64,000 nt of DNA from positions 901,001-965,000 of the forward strand of contig NZ_CP092487.1 of the NCBI RefSeq assembly GCF_022429565.1. The letters run 5' to 3'. The position numbers were made by a program, and so were the translations under genes. The stretch is from Lutibacter sp. A64. Lineage in GTDB: Bacteria; Bacteroidota; Bacteroidia; Flavobacteriales; Flavobacteriaceae. Positions 38,677 to 48,280 of the stretch are shown one piece after another. The stretch's first letter is position 1. Every line of letters begins with the position of its first letter. The notes beneath the pieces were generated by a model that worked only from the letters and a program-made list of their open reading frames with translations, had not been told where the DNA came from and did not search any database.

Positions 38677-39882
38677 ATGAAAAATAAAAAAATAATCATT
38701 ATAAGTAGCATTGTATTAGTTATACTTGCTATCGCAGCATTCACATTTATGAAAGGTGATGATGCTATTATTATTGAAGCAAAAACTGTTACAGCAAAAA
38801 AAGCAAATGTAACAACCATGGTAACTGCAACAGGAACAATTGAACCTATAACACAAGTAGAAGTAGGTACACAAGTGTCTGGAGTTGTAGAGAAAATTTA
38901 TGTAGACTACAATAGTGAAGTTACAGAAGGTCAGCTTATTGCAGAATTAGATAAAACTAATTTAAAAGCTACATATTCTCAAAGCAAAGCAGCTTACGAT
39001 AATGCTGTAACTCAGAAAAATTATTTAGAAACTATTTACAAAAGACAAAAAACTTTATTTGACAATCAAGTAATTAGTAAATCTGATTTTGATGATGCAG
39101 TCTATAATTACGAAACTGCTAAAGGAACTGTTGTAGAACGTTTATCAGATCTGCAAAAGGCAAAAACAAATTTAAGTTATGCTAATATTTATTCACCAAT
39201 TGACGGTGTTGTACTTTCTAGAGCTATTGATGAAGGACAGACAGTAGCAGCAAGTTTTAGTACACCTACACTTTTTACAATTGCTCAAGATTTAAAAGAA
39301 ATGCAAGTTGAAGCAGATGTAGATGAAGCGGATATAGGAAATGTAAAAGAAGGTCAACGTGTTACTTTTACTGTAGATGCTTATATTGGAGAAACTTTTG
39401 AAGGTGTAGTAACACAAGTTCGTTTAGACCCAACAGTAACTTCAAATGTAGTAACATACACAGTTGTAATTAAGGCAAATAATCCAGACTTAAAATTAAA
39501 ACCAGGATTAACAGCAACTATTTCTATTTATACATTAGAATTAAATAATGTTTTAACGGCAGAAGCAAAAGCAATAAATTTCACTCCAGAAACAGAGGCG
39601 TTAGCAACTTACAATATGCATCATAATTTACCTGAAAGTGCTAATAGTACTACTAAGGATGAAAAAACATTATGGGTGTTAAAAGCTAATAAAAGTATAA
39701 CACCAAAAACGGTAACATTAGGAGCTAGTGATGGTGTAAATGTTCAAATTTTAAGCGGTATAAGCGAAGGAGATAAATTAGTTTATAGTTTAAAAGGTGT
39801 GTCCAGAGCTGAAGCAGCTCCAGGTGGCAAAAGTGAAAGTCCTTTTATGCCACAAAGACCAGGAGGTAACAAGAAAAAGTAA
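38677..39882 (+). CDS. HlyD/MacA-type periplasmic adaptor
   Basis: The 401-aa membrane-fusion protein has an N-terminal TM anchor (IIIISSIVLVILAIAAFTF), a lipoyl half (VTATGTIEPITQVEVGTQVSG), a coiled-coil hairpin (about 100-170), the second lipoyl half (IYSPIDGVVLSRAIDEGQTV), and a beta-barrel domain. The C-terminus ends in basic residues. It lies between the TolC gene and the ABC ATPase, so it should link the inner-membrane MacB-type permease to the outer-membrane duct. Confidence 0.93.
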   Translation: MKNKKIIIISSIVLVILAIAAFTFMKGDDAIIIEAKTVTAKKANVTTMVTATGTIEPITQVEVGTQVSGVVEKIYVDYNSEVTEGQLIAELDKTNLKATYSQSKAAYDNAVTQKNYLETIYKRQKTLFDNQVISKSDFDDAVYNYETAKGTVVERLSDLQKAKTNLSYANIYSPIDGVVLSRAIDEGQTVAASFSTPTLFTIAQDLKEMQVEADVDEADIGNVKEGQRVTFTVDAYIGETFEGVVTQVRLDPTVTSNVVTYTVVIKANNPDLKLKPGLTATISIYTLELNNVLTAEAKAINFTPETEALATYNMHHNLPESANSTTKDEKTLWVLKANKSITPKTVTLGASDGVNVQILSGISEGDKLVYSLKGVSRAEAAPGGKSESPFMPQRPGGNKKK

Positions 39883-39888
39883 ACAACT

Positions 39889-40632
39889 ATGAGTAAACAA
39901 ATTATTAAAATAGAAGACTTAAAACGTGAGTTTACAATGGGAACCGAAACGGTTCATGCCTTAAGAGGTATTTCATATACCATAAAAGAAGGTGAGTTTG
40001 TCACTATCATGGGATCAAGTGGGTCAGGTAAAAGTACCATGTTAAATATCTTGGGATGTTTAGATCAGCCTACTTCAGGAAACTATGAAATTGATGGCGT
40101 AAAAGTGAAAGATTTAAGTCGAAATCAATTGGCAACTATTAGAAATGAAAAGATTGGTTTTATATTTCAATCTTATAATTTATTGGCAAGAACCTCTGCA
40201 CTTGAAAACGTAGAATTACCATTATTATACAATAGTAAAGTATCTACTGAAGAACGCCGAGAAAGAGCTATTAAAGCATTGGAAATGGTTGGTTTAGCAG
40301 ATAGAATGTATCATACGCCTTCTGAGCTTTCTGGAGGACAACAACAACGAGTTGCAATTGCTAGGTCGCTAGTTAATAATCCTGTAATGATTTTAGCAGA
40401 TGAAGCTACAGGTAATCTAGATACACGTACATCTTATGAAATTATGTCCTTATTTCAAGAATTAAATAAAAAAGGAATCACCATTACTTTTGTAACCCAT
40501 GAGCCTGATATTGCAACGTTTAGTAGTAGAACTATTGTGTTAAAAGATGGACATATTATACAAGATTATAAAAATCATAAAATACAATCTGCAGCCCAAG
40601 AATTAGCAAAACTACCAAAACAAGACGATTAA
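39889..40632 (+). CDS. ABC transporter ATP-binding protein, MacB/LolD type
   Basis: The 247-aa ATPase has Walker [10 protein letters not shown], signature LSGGQQQR, Walker [10 protein letters not shown] and the H-loop VTHEPD. It lies 2 bp before the permease gene and is separate from it, unlike fused MacB of E. coli. It energises the transporter of this operon. Confidence 0.95.
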   Translation: MSKQIIKIEDLKREFTMGTETVHALRGISYTIKEGEFVTIMGSSGSGKSTMLNILGCLDQPTSGNYEIDGVKVKDLSRNQLATIRNEKIGFIFQSYNLLARTSALENVELPLLYNSKVSTEERRERAIKALEMVGLADRMYHTPSELSGGQQQRVAIARSLVNNPVMILADEATGNLDTRTSYEIMSLFQELNKKGITITFVTHEPDIATFSSRTIVLKDGHIIQDYKNHKIQSAAQELAKLPKQDD

Positions 40633-40634
40633 TT

Positions 40635-41855
40635 ATGAGACTATTAAATTTATTTAAAATTGCTTTTAAAGCCATAGTTCTTAATAAAACTAGAACTCTG
40701 TTAACCATGTTAGGAATCATTATTGGGGTAGCTTCTGTAATTGCAATGCTAGCTATTGGAGAGGGTTCTAAAGAAAGTATCCGGACTACCATTTCTGCAA
40801 TGGGTTCTAATATGATTACTGTAAGACCTGGATCTGATGTAAAGGGAGGAGTTAAACAAGAACGAAGTGCCATGGAAACATTAAAGCTAGATGATTACTA
40901 TGCAATTAAAGAACAAGCTAACTTATTAACTTATATAACTCCAATGGTTAATGGAAGTGGACAAGTTATAAATGGCTCTAATAACTGGCCATCTTCAATT
41001 TATGGTGTAAATTCAGACTATTTAAATATTAAAGTGGTCGATTTACAAAGTGGAAGTATGTTTACAGAAGCTGAAGTAAAAACAGCTTCTAAAGTAGCTT
41101 TAATAGGACAAACAGTGGTTGATAATATTTTTCCTAATGGAGAAGAACCGGTTGGTCAAATGATTCGTTTTAATAGCATACCATTTAAAGTGATTGGTGT
41201 ATTAGAAGAAAAAGGAGAAAATACTTTTGGCCAAGATCAAGACGATGTTGTAATTGCACCTTATACAACAGTACAAAAACGTATTTTAGCAATAGACCAT
41301 TTAGAATCTATTGTTGCATCTGCTATTAGTGAAGAAGATGCGCCAGATGCGGTGACTCAAGTTTCTGAAATTTTACGAACTCAACATAAAATAACAGAAA
41401 CTGAAGAAGACGATTTTCATGTGCGCTCTATGGAAGAATTAATTTCAACGTTTAGCTCAACTAGTGAAATGTTAACCATTTTATTAGTGGCAGTTGCTAG
41501 TATTTCCTTATTAATTGGAGGTATTGGTATTATGAATATTATGTATGTATCGGTAAAAGAACGTACTAAAGAAATTGGTTTGCGTATGGCAGTAGGAGGT
41601 AAGGGGTCAGATATTTTAATGCAGTTTTTAATTGAAGCCATTTTAATAAGTATTACCGGTGGACTTTTAGGTGTTATTTTAGGACTAGCATCAACAGTTT
41701 TTATTGAAAAATTCTTAAATTGGCCTACTAGTGTGGCGCTGTATTCAATAATAATATCTTTTGCTGTTTGTGCGGTAACAGGTATCTTTTTTGGGTGGTA
41801 TCCAGCACGAAAAGCAGCTGCTCTAGATCCAATAACTGCTTTGCGTTACGAGTAA
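40635..41855 (+). CDS. MacB-type ABC permease
   Basis: The 406-aa membrane protein has the MacB layout: TM1 near the N-terminus (LLTMLGIIIGVASVIAMLAIGEG), a large periplasmic domain (about 60-270), and three C-terminal helices with GIGIMNIMYVSVKERTKEIGLRMAVG, the family signature preceding the second TM region. It is the final gene of the TolC-HlyD-ABC operon. MacB permeases couple ATP hydrolysis to mechanotransmission across the periplasm and do not move substrate through the membrane themselves. Confidence 0.94.
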   Translation: MRLLNLFKIAFKAIVLNKTRTLLTMLGIIIGVASVIAMLAIGEGSKESIRTTISAMGSNMITVRPGSDVKGGVKQERSAMETLKLDDYYAIKEQANLLTYITPMVNGSGQVINGSNNWPSSIYGVNSDYLNIKVVDLQSGSMFTEAEVKTASKVALIGQTVVDNIFPNGEEPVGQMIRFNSIPFKVIGVLEEKGENTFGQDQDDVVIAPYTTVQKRILAIDHLESIVASAISEEDAPDAVTQVSEILRTQHKITETEEDDFHVRSMEELISTFSSTSEMLTILLVAVASISLLIGGIGIMNIMYVSVKERTKEIGLRMAVGGKGSDILMQFLIEAILISITGGLLGVILGLASTVFIEKFLNWPTSVALYSIIISFAVCAVTGIFFGWYPARKAAALDPITALRYE

Positions 41856-41891
41856 TTTACTAATTCAATTTCAAAATAAATGTTTCAATAA

Positions 41892-42566
41892 ATGAATAAA
41901 ATAGCAGTAATAACAGGAGCTAGTAGAGGCATTGGTTTAGCATTAACCAAAAAAATGTTAAACAATGGATATACTGTAATTGGAACAAGTAAAAATGGAA
42001 TTATTAATGCAATAGCACACGAAAATTTTTGTGCTGTTGCATTAGATATTAGTAACGAACAAAGCATTCAAAAGTTTACAAAATTTGTTGCAAAGCGCTT
42101 TCATAAAATAACTATATTAATAAACAATGCAGGCGTAGGACCTGATCTTGGAGCGAGTTTACCGGATTCTAAATCTTTTGAAACTACTTTTAAAGTTAAT
42201 GTTAGTGGTACCGTATTTTTAACAGAAAGTATGATACCACTTATACAAAATGAAGGAAAAATAGTAACAATTTCTTCAAAAATGGGCTCAATAGCAAATG
42301 CATTAGATTTTGATTCAGTAGCATATAGAATGTCTAAAAGCGCATTAAATATGTATACAAAAATCCTTTCAAATAGATTAAAAGATAAATTATTTGTAGC
42401 CGCATTAGATCCCGGCTGGGTACAAACAGAAATAAGACTTAGCAATCTTAAAAATGCTCCGCTAACACCTTCAGAATCTGCAGATAATATTTATAAATTT
42501 GTTGTCAGTAACTTTAAAACTGGTTCGTATTGGGATACTGTAAATAACAAATTACATAATTGGTAA
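41892..42566 (+). CDS. Short-chain dehydrogenase/reductase
   Basis: The 224-aa protein is a classical SDR: TGASRGIG nucleotide motif (residues 8-15), NNAG at about 78, and the catalytic serine in ISSKMG with YRMSKSALN (Tyr-x3-Lys). The substrate is not evident. It precedes a DoxX gene by 17 bp, and the two may be co-transcribed. Confidence 0.92.
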   Translation: MNKIAVITGASRGIGLALTKKMLNNGYTVIGTSKNGIINAIAHENFCAVALDISNEQSIQKFTKFVAKRFHKITILINNAGVGPDLGASLPDSKSFETTFKVNVSGTVFLTESMIPLIQNEGKIVTISSKMGSIANALDFDSVAYRMSKSALNMYTKILSNRLKDKLFVAALDPGWVQTEIRLSNLKNAPLTPSESADNIYKFVVSNFKTGSYWDTVNNKLHNW

Positions 42567-42583
42567 TTAATTAAATTTTTCAA

Positions 42584-42961
42584 ATGAAAAAAAATACAGA
42601 TTTAGGTTTATTAATTTTAAGAATAACAATTGCAGGATTAATGCTGTTTCATGGTATAGCAAAATTAGGACATTTAGATGGTATAAAAGGAATGTTATCC
42701 GGAATGGGCTTACCTGAATTTATAGCTTATGGTGTTTATATTACAGAAATAATAGCTCCATTACTAATAATAATTGGTTACAGAACTAAATTGGCTTCTT
42801 TAGTGTTTTTCTTTGGAATGGTAGCTGCATTATTTATGGCACATTCTAATAATATGTTTGCTTTATCTAAAACAGGAGGTTTACAAATTGAGTTAATTTT
42901 ATTATATGCTTTTGGAGCATTGACACTCTTTTTTACAGGTTCTGGAAAATATGCAATTTAA
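42584..42961 (+). CDS. DoxX-family membrane protein
   Basis: The 125-aa protein has four transmembrane helices and DoxX family features, including an early LILRITIAGLMLFHGIAKL segment and GLPEFIAYGVYITEIIAPLLIIIGY. DoxX-like proteins are linked to quinone or thiol redox processes, but the biochemical role is poorly known. It is the last gene before the minus-strand accessory region. Confidence 0.88.
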   Translation: MKKNTDLGLLILRITIAGLMLFHGIAKLGHLDGIKGMLSGMGLPEFIAYGVYITEIIAPLLIIIGYRTKLASLVFFFGMVAALFMAHSNNMFALSKTGGLQIELILLYAFGALTLFFTGSGKYAI

Positions 42962-43040
42962 TAAGAGTAGTTGGGACTAAAAAGTAAAAATTTGTAGTAA
43001 ATTTATTATTTCAAAGTATCGGTTGGTTATTTTATTTCAA

Positions 43041-43574
43041 CTATTTTACGGTTATATTATAAATAATTGGATGGTATTTCTGAATAAAAAAATTAACGTC
43101 TTTTTTTGATATAAAACCAGGGTAGGACATTAATAATAATTGCAATGGAGATTTACTTTTTCTTAAAGATGGAATTTCATAATAATGTTCATTTAGTTTA
43201 AATCCAATTCTTTTGTAAAAATTTATTCTTCTTTCATTTATATTAGATATAGGTAGTTCTACTTCCAGTATAATTTGCTTATTTTTTGTATCAATAAATT
43301 TCTCAAGAACTAATTTACCTATTCCTTTATTTCTATGTTGTGCAGATGTTGCAAAATATTCTAAATAATTGTATGCTTCAAAATTCCACCATAAATTAAA
43401 TCCAACAAATTGATCTTTCTCAATTATAACATCAAAATGATAATCTTCATTTTGTAAATCAATAATTTGCTCATCCAATGTTTTTTTTTCTTCAATAGGA
43501 AAGGCATCTTCATAGAGTTTCCAGGCTTTGTCGAAGTAGTAATCTGAAATATTTTTTAATCGTATTGTTTTCAT
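43041..43574 (-). CDS. GNAT-family N-acetyltransferase
   Basis: The 177-aa protein has the GNAT acetyl-CoA-binding motif A (AQHRNKGIGKLVL, about residues 97-109) and a second segment RRINFYKRIGFKLN. The acyl acceptor is unknown. It is the leftmost minus-strand gene of the accessory region, and a group II intron is inserted 26 bp upstream of its start. After the intron the flanking DNA reads GTAGCAAA, a possible degenerate core like those bordering the other cassettes. Confidence 0.85.
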   Translation of the reverse strand: MKTIRLKNISDYYFDKAWKLYEDAFPIEEKKTLDEQIIDLQNEDYHFDVIIEKDQFVGFNLWWNFEAYNYLEYFATSAQHRNKGIGKLVLEKFIDTKNKQIILEVELPISNINERRINFYKRIGFKLNEHYYEIPSLRKSKSPLQLLLMSYPGFISKKDVNFFIQKYHPIIYNITVK

Positions 43575-43639
43575 TGGATAATTTGCTACGGATTTTTTAA
43601 TCGAGTAGGCAAAGGGGATTTCACCCTAAGCCTCTCACA

Positions 43640-43673
43640 GAACCGTGCTTGAAAGTCTCCCCTCACACGGCTC
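43640..43673 (-). ncRNA. Group II intron domain V (copy 1)
   Basis: A 34-nt hairpin, GAGCCGTGTG to AAGCACGGTTC on the minus strand, with the invariant AGC at the base, followed by the domain VI region. Confidence 0.85.
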
Positions 43674-43686
43674 TTGTTGTACAAAT

Positions 43687-44950
43687 CTAAGCAATAATGT
43701 TGATTTGAGAAAAGTTCCAATGGTAGAACAATGTAGGATATTGTTTCCTTACATTCTCCAACCACTTGTATGCTTTTCTGATACTGGTTTTATATCGCTT
43801 GTACCTTTTCCTTGCCCACCAAACCAATCGTTTACTCAACAACATAAAGACTTTTGTAAGTTTATACATTTTAAACTTTCCATAGTAATACACCCACCCT
43901 CTAATTATTGGATTAAGGTATTGAGCAATTCCTACTATGCTTTTAAAACTTAGTTTACTTACCTTCAGTTCTTCGAGCTTATCAGCGATTCGTTTTCTTG
44001 AACTTATACTTATAGCACAATCATATCCTAAAAACAGCTTTTTTCTTAGAATAGGCTGTTCTTGGCTGAAAAGAATAACCCAGAAAATCAAATTTGACTA
44101 TTGGGTACTTTTCTCTTCTTCTGTTGTCTCGGCAGTAGACTATCTTTGTCTTCTTGGGATGTAATTCCAACCCTACCATTTCCATTCTTTGATGTACTAA
44201 TTGTAGTATTTGTTCTGCGTGTGCTTTTGTATTACAGTGTAGTATCACATCATCGGCATAACGTGTGAAGGCTACTTTTTCATCTGTTTGTTCTAACCAT
44301 TTATCAAAAGCATAATGCAGGAAAAGGTTAGCCAATAATGGACTGATTACTCCGCCTTGTGGCGTTCCTTTTCCTTGCTTTTGGATTAGTTCTCCAAATA
44401 CCGTAATAACGGGTGCTTCTAACCATCGTTTAATGTAGCCTTTTACCCAATTTTCGGGTACATGTTTCTCTACTGCAAGCATCAGTTTGCTGTGGTCGAT
44501 ATTGTCGAAAAATCCTTTGATGTCTAAGTCAATAACCCAGTTTTGTTTCCAACAATTCTCTCGAACCTTTGACAATGCCTGATGGGCATTTCTATTTGGT
44601 CGATAACCGTAAGAATTTGGACTGAATACAGCTTCCAATCTTGGCTCAATAAACATTTTTACCACCATTTGTCCAACTCTGTCGCTTATAGTAGGAACAC
44701 CTAATTTACGGATTGAACCGTCTTTCTTAGGTATTTCTACTTCTTTGACTGGAGGTGGAAAATAACTCCCTGATGCCATTCGATTCCAAAGTTTGTACAG
44801 ATGTTTACTGCGATTCGTATCAAATTCTTGCATACTTATCCCATCAACTCCTGCACTCCCTTTATTAGAACGCACTTTTTGATAAGCCGCCCAAACCATT
44901 TGGCGACTTATCGGTATTGATTTTGTTTCATTCCATAAATTCATCCTCAA
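43687..44950 (-). pseudogene. ltrA: Group II intron reverse transcriptase/maturase, frameshifted
   Basis: Two overlapping frames together make one intron-encoded protein. The first (44021-44950) has RT domains 0-7, with GTPQGGVISPLLANLFLHYAF and the active site YADD (FTRYADDVIL). The second (43687-44091) holds the maturase X domain (IIRGWVYYYGKFK). The frames change at a run of six A (plus strand 44039-44044): one base fewer would join SKKK to LFLGYD. This is most simply an inserted A. No HNH endonuclease domain is seen at the C-terminus. The intron is probably immobile unless slippage restores the frame or the extra base is a sequencing error. Confidence 0.88.
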
Positions 44951-45498
44951 TATTTATTTGAGTTGGTAAATAAAGTAAAACGGTACAACTTAACCCCTTC
45001 GCTCCATTTCCATTACAGAAACTTCATCACTACTACGGGTTAATCTGCCACTACATACACCTTCGGTATTTTGCCTTTAGGTTGTACCTATTGTGCATTT
45101 TCCTTAACATTTGTATGCAGCTTCCCAAGTTCCGTAAATAAGCCTAAATAAAGGTCTTGCCATCTGAATGACGCCAGTCTTGCAGAAAATAAATAGGTCA
45201 TCTCTACAATCGGTATTATAAATAACACTGCTTTTCACTCCGTATCATACTACGTAGCTTTTGACTGGAGGTACGCACTTCTCGACACCTCATCAATGGT
45301 TCACTTTCGTTCAACTCCTTTATTCTCACCTGCTAACCTCAAGGGCTAGATTCCCCTAAACGCTCAATACCAAGACTATTAATCAAAGCACCTTTAGGTG
45401 GTTTAGAGCCATCGCCTATACAACGACTCTGATGGACCTACCATCATCTTATTTACAGCATTCAACCATTTTATTGCCGTGGTTGATTCTTGGCACAC
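44951..45498 (-). ncRNA. Group II intron 5' ribozyme region (domains I-III, copy 1)
   Basis: This 548-bp region without ORF is the 5' ribozyme part of the intron. It is homologous along its length with 62,585-63,082. Confidence 0.7.
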
Positions 45499-45614
45499 TA
45501 TGATTTATGCGACTGGAAAATCGGAGATTTTTCGGTGGTAGCAAATCGATTTGTTAGAATGTTTGTAGTTTATGTTAGTTCAAATGTAAGCATAAATTAT
45601 ATGAGGTGTTGGCA
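45499..45614 (-). repeat. attC-like palindromic element interrupted by the intron
   Basis: The element begins at the 3' core (plus GTTGGCA, 45608-45614) and contains CGAAAAATCTCCGATTTTCC. It aligns with 54,866-55,005 almost base for base in several stretches (TTTATGCTTAC, AACAAA.CGATTTGCTAC). The intron is inserted after AAATCATA, and the rest of the element continues at 43599 as TAAAAAATCC. Without the intron its length would be about 130 bp, a normal size for an integron attC site. Confidence 0.6.
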
Positions 45615-45623
45615 TATGTTTTA

Positions 45624-46169
45624 TTAATTTAAAGTGTCGTTTAATTGTTCAATCGTTTCTTCTTCAGTATTTATGATAGAGTCCAAATCAATTTCTAATG
45701 ATAGAATCATTTTTTCTTTTTTTGTTCTTAAATCGGGACAATTGAAATGCTCACCTCTTTCTTTAAATTTAAAAATTGTCTGTTTAGTCCAATTTTCTAT
45801 ATCGGTAGAATCTATTTTTCCAATGTTATTTTCAATTCGGGTTAGTTCAATTATTTGATTAATCCAACTTGTTTTCAAAGTGATTTTATTTTTTGATTTG
45901 GAAATTAAAACTAAAGTATCTATTTCGTTCGGTAACTCACAATTAATTCCTTTCATAATTAATGAATTATCTCGGAGTGTATTTTCAAAAATAGCTATAT
46001 CATCTTTTATTAATCCCAATATCAAAATGTTGTTTTTGTCAATTTTCCATTCAAAATATTCTCCATTATCATTACATTTAGCCCAAGTTCCAATCAGTTC
46101 ATCCGAATTGTCATTTTTCTTACAACTTAGAAGAATAATAGAAATTAATAAAATAGTCAAATATTTCAT
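45624..46169 (-). CDS. Hypothetical lipoprotein
   Basis: The protein has about 181 aa from ATG 46169 (MKYLTILLISIILLSCKK), a clear lipoprotein signal peptide; a start six codons upstream is less likely. The body has LIGTWAKCNDNGEYFEWKID, resembling lipocalin-like domains of small secreted Bacteroidota proteins, and an acidic C-terminus. It is a single gene of the accessory array. A core GTTGGTAAA (minus, 46180-46188) precedes it, and GTTGGCA (plus, 45608-45614) follows it, matching only partly. Function unknown. Confidence 0.65.
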   Translation of the reverse strand: MKYLTILLISIILLSCKKNDNSDELIGTWAKCNDNGEYFEWKIDKNNILILGLIKDDIAIFENTLRDNSLIMKGINCELPNEIDTLVLISKSKNKITLKTSWINQIIELTRIENNIGKIDSTDIENWTKQTIFKFKERGEHFNCPDLRTKKEKMILSLEIDLDSIINTEEETIEQLNDTLN

Positions 46170-46185
46170 TTCTTTAATGTTTACC

Positions 46186-46310
46186 AACTTGTTATATACT
46201 TCATTTATGTTGTTTTATCCCGAGTAAGTTTCCCGGATAAACAAACTTATAGTTGTTTTGTTATTTTGATACTGCAATTTTTTTAAAGAACTAATTTAAT
46301 AAAAAAAGTC
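46186..46310. repeat. Intercassette repeat gamma, copy 1
   Basis: Begins AACTTGTTATATACTTCATT, contains CCCGGATAAACAAACTT and ends with AACTAATTTAATAAAAAAAG. It is homologous to 46,845-46,956, but its first half has an inserted segment. Confidence 0.65.
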
Positions 46311-46383
46311 TATTAAAACATTAAATATATTTTTATAGGCCCAGAATTATAATGTCATAAATTAACGATGAATTTACTTGTTT

Positions 46384-46812
46384 TTACCACAGTACTTTGT
46401 TGTGTGTAGTTTTTTTCTTTTTTATTAATTCAGTTATTTTTCCGATTCCGAAAACAAAGAACGCAATAATTCCAGAAAAAATTAATCCAGTTATAAATGA
46501 AAAATTTCTTCCAGTATCACTTATCAGATTTCTCATCGCTTCTTGCTGTTCAGCTGTGATTTCATTTCCGTTAAAAAATCCATCTTGATTTAAGTCAAAC
46601 TTATTCGAATTCCATTGAGCATAAATGTCATCATAAGTTGCTCCTCCAACAATAAATAAATAAAATAGAAAGAAAACTGTCAAACTTATCCAAAACCATT
46701 TCAGTTTTTCGTTTCCAAATATTCGCTTTCTTTTCAAGAATATTATTCCTAAAATCAAAACTGAAATTATTGATGGAATTATTAAATGATAATGTAAAGT
46801 TATTTCGTTCAT
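46384..46812 (-). CDS. Membrane protein with EF-hand-like loop
   Basis: The 142-aa protein has three predicted transmembrane helices (residues about 7-24, 39-58 and 105-125) and a calcium-binding-like loop DLNQDGFFNGNE (about 76-87) in the hydrophilic stretch between helices 2 and 3. It is a stand-alone accessory gene. Its 5' flank has GTTGTGTGTA (minus, 46838-46847), and the complement appears near the 3' end of the ORF itself (plus GTTGTGTGTA, 46399-46408), as expected for an integron-type cassette. No homologous family is recognised. Confidence 0.7.
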   Translation of the reverse strand: MNEITLHYHLIIPSIISVLILGIIFLKRKRIFGNEKLKWFWISLTVFFLFYLFIVGGATYDDIYAQWNSNKFDLNQDGFFNGNEITAEQQEAMRNLISDTGRNFSFITGLIFSGIIAFFVFGIGKITELIKKKKTTHNKVLW

Positions 46813-46844
46813 TAAATTTCTGTCGGTTCGGTCAAATTACACAC

Positions 46845-46956
46845 AACTTGTTATATACTTCATTCCCAAATATATTACCCGGATAAACAAACTTTAAAGT
46901 TGTTCTTGGTTTTTGATGTTGCAATTTTTTTTAAAATACTAATTTAATAAAAAAAG
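46845..46956. repeat. Intercassette repeat gamma, copy 2
   Basis: Shares AACTTGTTATATACTTCATT, CCCGGATAAACAAACTT and AATACTAATTTAATAAAAAA-type segments with 46,186-46,310. Confidence 0.65.
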
Positions 46957-47104
46957 AGTTTTATAAAAATGGTTATCACTAATTTAAAATGAATTTAAAT
47001 ATGGCGATTCATAATTTTATTTATTCTTTTTAAAAATAAATTTTATTGCGTTGTAAAAACTTGAATAAGTAGGTGAGGAGCTAGCAATTAATTAGTTATA
47101 TTCC

Positions 47105-47626
47105 TTATGCTTTGTGATTTTTATTAAATAGATTTTTTAAATATACCGAAATCTCCTCACATTCAGGAACATATATTTTTTTTATAAAATCTTCGTTCTC
47201 ATCTTTATATTTCTTAAACATTTGTGAACCATTATTTTTTGAATGTGTAACATTTGCAATTCTATCACAAAATTTAATAAATGGCGCATTCTTAGTTTCT
47301 CTAATTCCTTTATAGTAGTTTTCATTCGCTCTTTCTGCTCTGTTTCTACCTTTTTCATTAGTTAAAGCGTAAGCAAGTTCAGCTACGGTTTCATTCGTTT
47401 CTTTTTTAACATCATTATACGTCTCTCTTGCGTCTTCAATTATATCGTGAACCCAACATCCAGCTAATACATTTTCTTGTTCATTTGGCTCTACTAAATA
47501 GATAAATTTTTTGGCTATTTCAAACACCATATTTAAATGAAAATCGTAATGGTATTTGTCATATGTATGATTTGAATTTCTATGTTTTTCTATAGCATAT
47601 TCTTTTGCTTTTTCTAATAGTTTCAT
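47105..47626 (-). CDS. HD-domain protein, RelA/SpoT hydrolase-like
   Basis: The 173-aa protein has an HD-type metal site: H in the YHYDFHLNMVFEIAKKF region, HD in CWVHDIIEDARETYNDV, and D in FIKFCDRIANVTHS, the same pattern as (p)ppGpp hydrolase domains, although it lacks synthetase and regulatory domains. It could be a small alarmone hydrolase-like phosphohydrolase. It is a lone gene of the array, and no matching pair of cores was found around it. TTATATTCC (plus) follows the stop codon. Confidence 0.8.
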   Translation of the reverse strand: MKLLEKAKEYAIEKHRNSNHTYDKYHYDFHLNMVFEIAKKFIYLVEPNEQENVLAGCWVHDIIEDARETYNDVKKETNETVAELAYALTNEKGRNRAERANENYYKGIRETKNAPFIKFCDRIANVTHSKNNGSQMFKKYKDENEDFIKKIYVPECEEISVYLKNLFNKNHKA

Positions 47627-47740
47627 TAAATATTATATTTATATTTGCTTTAAAATCAATACTTTAACCAATGCTATATTAAGTTGTTAAGCACTAAAGT
47701 TAGCCACCTAATTATATGTAGCTATTGTTAGATCTTCATT

Positions 47741-48280
47741 TTATTTTATTGGAATCCATATTTCTTCTTCAGAATTTGGGTCATTATTTTTATACTTTTC
47801 GCCTAGTACTTCAAAATGAGGTCTGTTATCCAATTGATATTCAGAATTTGATAACCAAGACATAAAAATATACTGAAAAATACTGTTATCAGCACTTGAG
47901 CCTTTATAATCAAATACAGCATATTTGCCACCGCTTAAATTAAAAGTCTCCATATCTTTAGGTGTATTATTAAAGTTACACACTTCAACTGTTGCCCATT
48001 TTTCAAATTCATTATTAGGATTAAAGGATTTATAATATGAAGCATCATAAATTTGCATTGAAATCTTATCAGTGCTTACTCTATTTTTAATATCCTTGAT
48101 TTTGGGTGCCATTTGTCCCCATAATTGAACTGTTTTATTATTGGTTAAGCTCATTTTTAGTTTATAACCAATCAGTTTTTTATCTTTTAGTAGTTCTATT
48201 CTAGGTTCCACCATTGTTTCTAATTTAAAATTAGCTGCTTGTTTTTCGTTCTGTGGAGACGAAAGTAACAAATAAAACAT
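47741..48280 (-). CDS. GyrI-like effector-binding domain protein
   Basis: The protein of up to 179 aa is the GyrI-like small-molecule-binding (AraC effector) domain: EPRIELLKDKKLIGYKLKMSL, then FNLSGGKYAVFDYKG and the C-terminal RPHFEVLGEKYKN, EEEIWIPIK typical of the family. No helix-turn-helix is attached. The natural start may be an internal ATG at 48214 (MVEPRIE), because the first 22 residues do not fit the domain. Such proteins bind hydrophobic or cationic compounds or inhibit gyrase. Accessory-array gene. Confidence 0.8.
   Translation of the reverse strand: MFYLLLSSPQNEKQAANFKLETMVEPRIELLKDKKLIGYKLKMSLTNNKTVQLWGQMAPKIKDIKNRVSTDKISMQIYDASYYKSFNPNNEFEKWATVEVCNFNNTPKDMETFNLSGGKYAVFDYKGSSADNSIFQYIFMSWLSNSEYQLDNRPHFEVLGEKYKNNDPNSEEEIWIPIK

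Larger units (their letters stand above)
43600..45498 (-). mobile_element. Group II intron with frameshifted maturase gene
   Basis: A retroelement of 1,899 bp. On the minus strand it starts GTGTGCCAAG (45498), matching the GUGYG 5' consensus, and ends CTACTCGAT (43600), matching the 3' AY. Domain V (43640-43673) is a 34-nt hairpin from GAGCCGTGTG to CACGGTTC with the catalytic AGC, and domain VI follows. The ORF in domain IV (43687-44950) encodes a reverse transcriptase/maturase. It lies inside an attC-like palindrome. Lack of an HNH endonuclease domain and the target type recall group IIC-attC introns, but class assignment needs alignment. Confidence 0.88.

Noticed and set aside
43645..43953. 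Plus-strand ORF opposite the intron maturase
   Set aside because: Lies wholly antisense to domain X and domain V of the group II intron and has no recognisable product.
44039..44044. Programmed -1 frameshifting in the maturase
   Set aside because: The second part is in the +1 (or -2) frame relative to the first, so the usual -1 A AAA AAG mechanism does not fit.
45634..46227. Plus-strand ORFs opposite the lipoprotein gene
   Set aside because: Antisense shadows of a gene with a clear lipoprotein signal.
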